NCBI GenBank assembly: GCA_023548195.1
Contig: JAJHZJ010000271.1
Span: 879,565 to 943,564, forward strand
DNA: 64,000 nucleotides
Source of the DNA: Bettongia penicillata ogilbyi
Lineage: Eukaryota > Chordata > Mammalia > Diprotodontia > Potoroidae
Direction of reading: 5' to 3'
Positions 56,011-64,000 of this stretch are shown one piece after another. Under the pieces are notes generated by a model that saw only the letters and a list, made by a program, of their open reading frames with translations, made no database searches and was not told the DNA's origin. Position 1 is the stretch's first letter. Each line of letters opens with the position of its first letter. The translations under genes and the position numbers were made by a program.

Positions 56011-57059
56011 TGTTAGAATTGATATGGAGGAGACCTACCTCTGGTTGACATCATTTCTTTGGCTTGTGCTGTTCTCCCACCCTCAAAATATATGACCTTT
56101 ACTTATAATTAATATTACTATAGAGAAAACAAAGACTCTGTTGGGCACAATATATCTTGAGCCAATATCACTGAGGCCTCAGGCTTCCAGCTGCAATAGC
56201 TCCCAATTTTTCTTTGCTTCATTTTTGGTGTCTAACAAAATTCTTACCCTTCCTCCATTCAGCTGATCTCTCATTGATTGTGCTATACTATCAGGTACTT
56301 TAGCCCACTTAATTCCTGTAGTCCCAAGTGCCCAGTTAATCAATCCTTGGAATCATTTCTTAAACTGCTGCTGAAAATCTCAATCAGCATTATCTTCTCT
56401 CAACTCTAAACAGATCACCCACATTAAAACTCATTAATATGTTTAATTAGTATCCTCGTATTATACTTTAATCCTCAAATCAAGATCATAGCCCCCCTTT
56501 CTTTCTCTGCATGTACCAAAGATAGCAAAAGATTTAGAGTAGAAACCTACATAACTCTTTAACAAAAAGCTTCCATTTTCTATTAGTGATATCACTCAAT
56601 CAAGTATAACCCCTCACCCCTAATTTTCTAGGGACAAAGGCTCCAATCAGATGAAAAGGGTGAGACTGTATCCCAAAGTCCAAGTCATGAAGGAAGTAGT
56701 CATTAAGAAAAGTTAATGTCTCCTCCCTATCCTCCCCTCTCTCTAGGAAAAGAATTGGCAAAATGGTGGCAGGTTCTGGCTGAAGGGTAGTTGTTGTTGT
56801 GGGAAAGTAAGAAAATAATGCTCATAGTGACCCACAAAGGCTAGTCTTAATGGGATACTACATGGCTTGTGACAACCTAGAAATTCTGATTGTTCCCTAA
56901 CCTGTTGCTCATCTGTCATAACCCTTTCAAGTTAACTGGGCAAAACAACAGGGTCTAATTAAGCTTATACATTTGTCATGTGAGAGATAGCATGCCATAG
57001 TGTGTATGCAACAAGCTTAGAGTAAAGCAAGGCTTGCTTCTAACTTATATTGAATATTT
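56011..57059. other. Unrecognised sequence
   Basis: About 1 kb without a recognisable family. No coding frame above 60 codons. Confidence 0.3.
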
Positions 57060-57200
57060 CACTGTAGGAAATTTATTTAATTTTTGATGCCACTAAGCAA
57101 AACTATAACTCTTAAGTTGCTTTTAAGTTGTTGATCTGCATGGCTAGAGTTTCCTCACTAGAATTCCCTATACTAAGGAAACTGTACATGTGGTCACACT
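57060..57200. mobile_element. Possible THER1/MIR3-like SINE fragment
   Basis: The end 'agagtttcctcactagaattccctatacta' recalls the 3' part of marsupial MIR/THER SINEs. Weak. Confidence 0.3.
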
Positions 57201-57304
57201 AAGAGAGGAAAGAATATTTTCCTGCCTACCAACACACATAGCTAAGACAATGAGCTATTGAGTTCACAGAGGAGAGAGAACAGTTTGAGAATTCTACTGC
57301 TGCT

Positions 57305-57408
57305 ACTATAGCTTCTAACTAACATTTATATAATATCTATTTAATATGCCAGGCACTTTACATATATTTTAGCCTCACAATAACCCTATAATATAGGTGT
57401 ACTATACA
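57305..57408 (-). mobile_element. MIR SINE 3' part
   Basis: 'aacatttatataatatctatttaatatgccaggcactttacatatat' and 'cctcacaataaccctataatataggt' match the antisense MIR 3' half. Confidence 0.65.
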
Positions 57409-58249
57409 AAGCATGGAGCAAAGATACTGGAGGTTCTGATTGAATGGAATACTAGCTGGGATCCAGTTGAACCCTCTCATTATTACCCTTCAAACAATTT
57501 TAAAATAATGAATGAAATTAAATTTTAGAGTGGCAGAACCAACAAAAGGTCATGGGGAGACATTTATCTAGCTCTAGACAACTTAGGAGCTGAGCAGAAT
57601 TCTGTAGCACTAGGGTGGCCACAGGACCTGAACAAGGGAAGAGCATAGCTGTAAACCTTGGAAGTAAGCTGTAACACAATTGACAACAGTAGCATCAGGA
57701 CTTCTCAACTAAAATACTTTAAGGGGGCCAGAAAATAGGTCAGAAATATATTACAGAGGACTCTGCTAGTACTGGGTGGATCTGGTCCTGACTGGGAATT
57801 CTATTGCCCATACACAGTTCTGAGTCACAGTTCCAGAGTGGTGAACAGCCAAAAAGTAGCAGAGGAGTTGGTAACAATTCCAGGGCCAAGAGGACTGTTA
57901 GAATTCCTGGCTGCAGAAGAGCATGAGTACAGGTCCAAAGTCCAGAAGTGCACTAAAACATGTTGCTGTAGGGGAACAAGGGCACTTCCTGGGCAAACCT
58001 AAAGAGTAATGACCATACCTCTCCCAGGATAACACCACCTTGGAAACTACAAAACCTTGCAGATTCCCAAAGCTAGCTCTGAAAACAACAGCATCAAAAA
58101 GTCTGAAACTTGGGACAGTGACTCCCCACCCTTAGATGAATACAGCCTAAGTTTAATATGAAGTTCAAAATCTAGAAAGAGACATGGAAAATTAACAAAC
58201 AACATAAAAAAGAAATTGACTGTAAAAAGTTGCTATGGTGGCAGAAAAG

Positions 58250-59030
58250 ATCAAGATATAAACTTAGAAGATTTTAATGTTTAAAATCAGCTACAAGCAA
58301 AACCTTAAAGAAAAGTGCTAATTGAACACAAAGCAAGCAAGAATTTTGGAAAAGTTAAAGAAAGAAGAGTCTTTGAGGAAAAAATGGGAAAAGAAATGTG
58401 AGTGATATAAGAAAATTTTGAAAAGAAGAATTAACAGTTTGGTGAAAGAGGCCCCAAAATACTGAAGAAATTATCACCTTTAAAAATATAATTAATCTAA
58501 TGGTAGAAGAGATGCAAAAGTTACTTAAGAAAAGAATTCCTTTAAAAGTAAAATAAGTTAAATGTAAAATAAGGTTCAAATATTCATTGATGAAAAGAAT
58601 TCCTTATAAAGCAGAATTGGTCAAATGGAAAAGGAAATACAAAAGCTCACTGAAGAAAATAATTCTTTAAATCTTAGAATTTGGACAAGTGGAAACTAAA
58701 GACTTCATGAAACATTAAGAAACAATAAAAATACAATTTAAAAGAATGAGAAAAATAGAAGAAAAAAGTGAAATATCTCATAAGAGAAACAACTGACCAG
58801 AAAATTGGATTGAGGAGAGATAATTCAAGAATTATTAGACTACTTGAAAGCATGTTAATAATTTTTTTTAAAACATAGGCATCATATTTCAAGAAATTAC
58901 AATGGGAAACTCCTACAATACCTTAGATCCAGAGGTAAAATAGAAATTGGAAGAATCCACTTATTGCATTCTGAAAAAGATCTCAAAATGAAAACACCAA
59001 GAAATATTATAACCAATAATTCTAATATCA
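58250..59030 (+). pseudogene. L1 ORF1 remnant
   Basis: Lysine/glutamate-rich coiled-coil remnants (58340-58700) and the 'gaaaattggattgaggagagataattcaagaatta' block (58800), then 'cattctgaaaaagatctcaaaatgaaaacaccaagaaatatta'. Heavily frameshifted; the C-terminal end is truncated. Confidence 0.7.
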
Positions 59031-59439
59031 TAGTGCCATAAGATCACATAAAATTTAGCAGCTTGCAAATTATAGGAGTAGAGGGGGTCAGAAAATTATC
59101 TCACATAAAGAAGGCAAGCAAGGAAGAGCTTTTATAGTGGAGAAGAAACTGGGGGAGTGGGGCAATGTTTGAACCTCACTGTCGTTGGAACTCATTCAAA
59201 GATTATATTTACACAAAATTGAGTAATCTTACTCAATAAATAAAAAGGAGGGGAAAAGCATATGATATAAAGGGAGAGACATAATAAGGGGGAGAATAGA
59301 TTAGGGAAACAATAGTTAGAAGGAAGATAGACTTTTCAAGAGGGACAGGATGAGAGAGAGAGATGGAAAGAGAGACAGACAGAGAGACAGAGAAAATAAA
59401 TAAAATAGAGAAAAATGGAATGGAGGGAAATGCACAGTT

Positions 59440-59740
59440 AGTGAACATAACTGTGAATGTGAATGTGAATGGATGAGGTGACCCTCAGAATGGAAACAGA
59501 TGACAGCATGGTTTGGAAAACAGAATCCAAAAATATGTTGTGTACAAGAGAGACACGAGAAAAAAGGACACATTCAGTGTTGAAATGTACTGAAGCAGAG
59601 TCTGTCATGTGTTAGGTGAAGTGAAAAGGGCAAGGATGGTATGCATGATTTCAGACAAAGCAAAAACAAAATTATGCTTAATTGAAAAAGAAAATCAAGG
59701 AAATTCCATTTTTCTAAAAAGGCACCATGAAGAATGAAGT
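59440..59740 (+). pseudogene. L1 ORF2 endonuclease start, remnant
   Basis: A QETH-like segment near 59541-59560 ('gtacaagagagacacgagaa'), then 'gtatgcatgatttcagacaaagcaaaaac' and a 'gaaaatcaaggaaattcc' (ENQGN) segment follow EN order. Frameshifted. Confidence 0.6.
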
Positions 59741-59759
59741 AATGTTTTTTTGAAGATAC

Positions 59760-60231
59760 ACTGAGTCATATTTATAAAGGTAAGAAGCATTCTTCAATTG
59801 ATAAGTGGTCAAAAAATATGCACAGGCAGTTTTTGGAAGAAATCAAAACTATCTATAGTCACATAAAAATGCTCTAAATCACTGTGTTTAAGAGAAACGA
59901 CAAATGATGTAGGCAATGAGGGAAAAGTGGTATATTATTGAATTCTTGGTCAAGTAGTAAACTGGTCCAACCATTCTGGAGAACAATCTCAAACACTACC
60001 CAAGGGGATATAAAACTGTTTATAACCTTTGATCCAGAAATAACAATTCTGGTTCCCTACTCCAAAGAGTTAAAAAAAGGAAAAGTGCCTATATGGACAA
60101 AAATATTCATAACAACTCTTTTTCTGTTAATAAAAAATTGGAAAGTGATGGGATACTCAGCAATTGGGGAATGGCTGGAAAAGTTGTGGTATATTGATTG
60201 GGATGGAGTACTATTTTACCATATGAAATGA
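59760..60231 (+). pseudogene. L1 ORF2 C-terminal remnant
   Basis: The 97-codon frame 59938-60231 contains SKLVQPFWRTI, FDPEITILVPYSKELKKG, WTKIFITTLFLLIKNWK and EWLEKLWYIDWDGVLFYHMK, the terminal block of L1 ORF2p. Upstream 59790-59930 keeps 'SSIDKWSKNMHRQFLEEI' in part. Confidence 0.85.
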
Positions 60232-60660
60232 TGAGAGGGGTGATTTCAGAAATAATCATTTTTAAAATGACAATCTATATGAATGATACAAAGTAAGGTG
60301 AGAAGAGAGAAAAGAGTACAGTACCAGCAATATTGTAATGATGATCAACTTGGTTTATCTGATCGATACAATGATCCAATACAATTTCAAAGGACACATA
60401 ATGAAAAATTGCTATCCATCCCCAGAGAGAATAAATGAACTCTGAATACAAATTGAAGTATAATTTTCTTGTTTTCTTTTTTTTCTTCTTTTTTTTGCAA
60501 CAAGGCTCATACGGAAATGTTTTCATGATGCCACATGTATAGTTGATATATTATTTGCCTTCTCAGTGAGTGTAAGAGGGGTGGGGGAAAGGGAAAGAAT
60601 CTGGAATTCAAAATTTAAATTGAAAAGAATGTTAAAAACAAATATTTCAAAAGAATTTAT

Positions 60661-60735
60661 TGTATGCCAAGTACTCTGCTAAGCAGGTATAAATGAATCC
60701 TCTAAAAGCCCATCTCTGATTGTTATATTTCTTCT
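60661..60735 (-). mobile_element. L2/MIR tail scrap
   Basis: 'gaatttattgtatgccaagtactctgctaagc' is the antisense of a generic L2/MIR 3' end. Confidence 0.4.
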
Positions 60736-61654
60736 TTGTAACTACAAACTTAAAGCAGAGAAATGTTCATGCAAGAGGACATATTTAAGTTGGCCCTTAC
60801 TGAATGAGAAAGACTTCAAAAGGTGATGTCGTTGGGAGGGATAATCTGAGTGGTTTCATTAGTGAGGCCAAAAGTGAAGAATAATTGGTTCAAGATCTTT
60901 CTGGCAAAAAGTGGGTGGGGTGCATTTATTAGAAAAACCACACAAAGAATGGTTTTCATCCTTCCAGGCAAAAAAAAATGGTATATCATACCACTATATT
61001 GCAAACAATATTCTCACTCGTGAGGAAAATGTTATGTAAATGTGAATATTTAGGTTTTCCTTTCTTAGTTTTCAGGCATCATACTAAATAAGAAAGGCCA
61101 GACTGCTCATCTGCTTTTTGTCAATGATGCTTCCTCCTCTGCTATTTTACTAATTGAAACACTGCAGCTATCAATAACAACTGACAATATCGATCAAATG
61201 GGATTAAATTCCTTGGAACAGTTGCTGTGTTCTGACTGCTTCTATTTCTTTCATGTTCCAGACGTTTATTTCTCTTTTGGTATGTTGCCTTTCAACTGAT
61301 CTTTGAATAGCATGTTTTGAGGGGAAATAAAAGGTGGCTTAAGTATTGCTGCCCTCTTAGTATATTATACCATTCTTTACAGTAATTTAACAATTGATAT
61401 TATAGTAAATGAAAGGCAGCAAATAAAATTAAATTTCTCAAGGAAAGAGGATAAATCTTCTGTTTTAAATTGTTTTTGGAATGCATCTTCTCATGTAAAT
61501 GATATAGAATTCTTCTGTTCCTTCCAAATAAAACTCAAGTATTTCTTTCTTTCTTTTGGAGGTATTATTTCTCATTTTATTTTTCTTGCTTTTTTGGCAA
61601 CACAGCTTACAAAGAAATATGCTTTTCATGATTTCACAGTAGATTTGATAGCTA
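60736..61654. other. Repeat-poor segment; candidate conserved non-coding sequence
   Basis: No repeat or gene recognised. 61020-61450 is of mixed composition with several homeodomain-like TAATT and an ATCGAT motif (61188-61193). Conservation is not testable here. Confidence 0.3.
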
Positions 61655-63278
61655 TTTCTTGATTTATTTTTTTAAAATTAATTTATTTTAGTTTTCAACT
61701 TCACTGCACAAGATTTTGAGTTCCAAATTTTCTCCTCATCTCTCCCTTCCACCTACCCCCAGACAGTGTGCATTCTAGGCAAGATAGATTTCTATACTCC
61801 ACTGTCTGTATGTCTTATTTTCCCAGTTGCATATAAAAACAATTTTAACACTTTTCTTAAGCTTTGAGTTCCAAATTCTCTCCCTTCCTCCCTCCATACT
61901 TATCTCTTCTGAGAAGGCAAGCAATTCGATATAGGTTATAGAGGTGTAGTCATATAAAACACTTCTATAATAGTCATGTTGTGAAAGACTATATTTCCCT
62001 TCATACTATCCTGTCCCCTATTTGTTCTATTCTTTCTTTTGACCTTGTCCTTCCTCAAAAGTGTTTACTTCTAATTACGCCCTCCTCCCATTTTTCCCTC
62101 CCTTCCATCATCTTCTCCACTCCCCACTTATCCACTTGCCCCCTATTTTCCTGTAGTGTGAGATAGATTTTCATACCAAATTGAATGTGCATGTTATTCC
62201 CTCCTTATGCTAAATCCAAATGAGAGTATGGTTCACTTTTTCCATCTTACCCCCCTTCTTCTTCTCCATTTTCATTTCCTATTTTATGTGAGAGATAATT
62301 TACCCCATTCAATTTCTCCCTTTTCTGAACATATTCTTCTCTAATCTCTTAATTTTATTTTTTTAAGATATCATCCCTTCATATTCAACTCACTGTGCCT
62401 TCTGTCTATATGTGTATAATTCCTCTAACTACCCTAGTACTGAGAAAAGTCTCAAGAGTTACAAATTATATCTTTCCATGTAGGAATGCAAACAGTTCAA
62501 TTTTAGTAAGTCCTTTATGATTTCTCTTTCCTGTTTACCTTTTCATACTTCTCTTGTTCTTGTGTTTGAAAGTCAAATTTTCTGTTCAGCTCTGAACTTT
62601 TCAGATATATATTCAAAAAATGCTTGAAAGTCCTATATTTCATTGAAATTCCATTTTTCCCCTGAAAGATAATACTCAGTTATACTGGATAGGTGATTTT
62701 GGGTTTTAATCATAGCTCCTTTGTCCTCTGGACTATCATATACCAAGCTCTCTCATCCCTTAATGTAGAAGCTGCTGGATTTTGTGTTATCCTGATTGTG
62801 TTTCCACAATACTCGATTTGTTTCTTTCTGGCTGCTTGTAATATTTTTTTCTTGACTAGGGAGCTCTGGAATTTGGCTACAATATTGGCAGGACGTTTTC
62901 TTTTGGGATCTCTTTCAGGAGGTGATCAGTACATTCTTTCAATATCAATTTTATGCTCTGGTTGTAGAATGATCAGGGCTGTCTTCCTTGATAATTTCTT
63001 CAAAGATGATGTCTAGGCTTTTTTTTATCATAACTTTCAGGTAGTCCCATAATTTTTAAATTGTCTCTCCTGGATCTATTTCCCAGGTCAGTTGTTTTTC
63101 CAATGAGATATTTTACATTGTCTGCTATTTTTTTCATTCCTTTGGTTTTGATTATAATTTCTTGATTTTTCATAAAATCATTAGCTTATATCTCCTCCAT
63201 TCTAATCTTTAAGGAATTATTTTCTTCAGTGAGCTTTTGGACCTCCTTTTCTATCTGGCCAATTCTGCTTTTTTAAGT
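61655..63278 (-). mobile_element. HAL1 copy F, 5'-truncated
   Basis: Minus-strand order: ORF1 C-terminal two thirds (62500-63278), spacer with a short TATGTG remnant (62408), 3'UTR with two 'gagttccaaatt' modules (61719 and 61868), and T-run. Truncated at about 63278 inside the coiled coil. No clear TSD. Confidence 0.8.
62500..63278 (-). pseudogene. ORF1 remnant of HAL1 F
   Basis: Antisense of the coiled-coil end, the ENRSRR...LKI block (63040-63080), the PPERDPK region (62905-62925) and the VKEKIL...ITQ blocks (62785-62855), all in order. Frameshifted; about the last 255 codons of ORF1. Confidence 0.75.
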
Positions 63279-63335
63279 CACTTCTTCAGGGCACAGTGAG
63301 AATAATCTAGAAAGCAGAGATCATGTTACAAAGAA

Positions 63336-63447
63336 AAGAAGGAAGGAAGGAAGGAAGGAAGGAAGGAAGGAAGGAAGGAAGGAAGGAAGGAAGGAAGGAA
63401 GGAAGGAAGGAAGGAAGGAAGGAAGGGAGGGAGGGAGGGAGGGAAGG
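63336..63447. repeat. (GGAA)n-(GGGA)n microsatellite
   Basis: About 23 GGAA units followed by five GGGA units. GGAA arrays can bind ETS factors; no promoter is evident here. Confidence 0.95.
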
Positions 63448-63454
63448 ATGGTTA

Positions 63455-63570
63455 GCAAACACTTAATTCCTGTCAGGTACCATTTTAAACCTTAGGGATA
63501 TATAAATGCAAAATGATAGCAGCCACCCTCAAGGAAATTCTATCCTGGTAAGAGAAAACAACACATAAGG
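63455..63570 (-). mobile_element. L2 3' tail
   Basis: 'tgtcaggtaccattttaaaccttagggatata' and 'gccaccctcaaggaaattctatcctgg' match the antisense L2 3' end. Confidence 0.55.
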
Positions 63571-63589
63571 AGTGACCTAAAGTCACATG

Positions 63590-63790
63590 TTACATGAGGA
63601 ATAATTATGGAACCAAACATGTTTAGTCTGGACAATAGAAGATTGGGGGAAACAAGAGAGTTATCATCAAGTAATTGAAAGAGTTGGTATGTAGGCAAGA
63701 TAATAATCTTACAGGTCCCATTTTCGTTGTGACCACAAAGCAGGCCTACTCTTTCACAGGGATGACATGATCTATACTACAAACTCAAGA
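63590..63790 (+). mobile_element. CR1/L3-type LINE fragment
   Basis: 'gtttagtctggacaatagaagattggggg', 'gagagttatcatcaagtaattgaaagag' follow the CR1/L3 3' order. The complementary part of the same family opens the window. Confidence 0.5.
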
Positions 63791-63869
63791 GATCCAATAA
63801 AATCCAGTTATGTATTTACTTTGAAATGTATAAAGTGGCTATGAAGATTTACAATTCATTTCCTGGTTT

Positions 63870-63985
63870 GGCTGGTCCTCAGTCCTGGTTCAATTTCCAG
63901 CACTGTCGATTGCTACCTCTTTGACATTGGTAAAGTAATTTATCTTCTCTATCAATTTCCTCATTTATAACGTGAATGGATTAAC
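63870..63985 (+). mobile_element. MIR SINE fragment
   Basis: 'cctggttcaatttccagcactg', 'cattggtaaagtaatttatcttctctatcaatttcctcatttataa' is the sense MIR core and 3' part, degraded. Confidence 0.6.
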
Positions 63986-64000
63986 CTAGAAGACATTTGA

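Larger units (their letters stand above)
57420..60660 (+). mobile_element. L1 LINE with 5'UTR and 3' end, internally deleted
   Basis: Order: 5'UTR (57420-58170), ORF1 (58170-59030), spacer (59030-59440), the start of EN (59440-59740), then directly the ORF2 C-terminus (59760-60231) and 3'UTR to an A-rich end near 60660. The RT is missing. Belongs to the same older L1 type as 10685-12566. No TSD found. Confidence 0.8.

Noticed and set aside
56011..57059. Possible endogenous retrovirus or LTR
   Set aside because: I looked for LTR ends, a primer-binding site and gag/pol motifs and found none.
1..64000. Functional tRNA, rRNA or snRNA genes, or exons of a protein gene
   Set aside because: No cloverleaf with intact A and B boxes apart from the SINE heads, no rRNA signature, and no frame with a domain other than transposon-derived ones.

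Overview
The window looks like AT-rich intergenic or intronic DNA from a marsupial mammal. I find no functional protein-coding gene. The host call rests on the interspersed repeats: marsupial-type L1 and half-L1 (HAL1) elements, a full-length tRNA-headed CORE-SINE of the marsupial Mar1/WSINE type, hAT-type DNA transposons like those of opossum, and many old L2, MIR and CR1/L3 copies. An opossum-like genome is my best guess; the species cannot be fixed from the sequence alone. All element boundaries are by eye unless a target-site duplication (TSD) defines them.

Layout. 1-2.45 kb: old CR1/L3 and L2 copies, one L2 split by a MIR. 2.56-6.12 kb: two minus-strand L1 pieces, the second internally deleted but keeping a recognisable endonuclease (EN) domain. 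6.1-10.2 kb: an L2 piece and mostly unrecognised DNA. 10.26-10.53 kb: a 7SL (SRP) RNA pseudogene. 10.69-15.45 kb: two L1 5' halves facing each other and truncated at one shared point. 15.47-18.3 kb: an L1 5'UTR scrap, then HAL1 copy G, split by the SINE. 18.78-21.64 kb: HAL1 copy A. 22.06-22.40 kb: a second 7SL pseudogene. 22.7-24.3 kb: two L1 3' ends in opposite orientation. 24.4-31.2 kb: the least repetitive part, with two hAT elements and scattered L2/MIR. 31.23-34.06 kb: HAL1 copy B. 34.15-38.57 kb: a minus-strand L1 3' half joined to a HAL1/L1-type 5' half. 39.59-42.40 kb: HAL1 copy C. 44.36-50.16 kb: HAL1 copy D with HAL1 copy E nested inside it. 50.56-56.0 kb: a block almost wholly made of L2 in both orientations. 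57.4-60.66 kb: an internally deleted plus-strand L1. 61.66-63.28 kb: 5'-truncated HAL1 copy F. 63.3-64 kb: a GGAA microsatellite, L2, CR1/L3 and MIR.

The main signal is the HAL1 cluster: seven copies in 64 kb with an L1-like 5'UTR, an ORF1 (coiled coil plus RNA-binding C-terminal half), a CA/TA microsatellite, and a G-rich 3'UTR carrying a duplicated module, but no ORF2. Copies A, B, C, D and E are bounded by TSDs, and B and D sit at TT/AAAA-like sites. This fits mobilisation in trans by the L1 ORF2 protein, whose remains (EN, reverse transcriptase with FADD, C-terminus) lie as dead fragments in the same window. All ORF1 copies are broken. HAL1 elements are known in mammals, including opossum; what deserves a second look is their density, the tandem promoter-like units in copy E, the duplicated 3' module and the HAL1-to-L1 junction near 36.55 kb.
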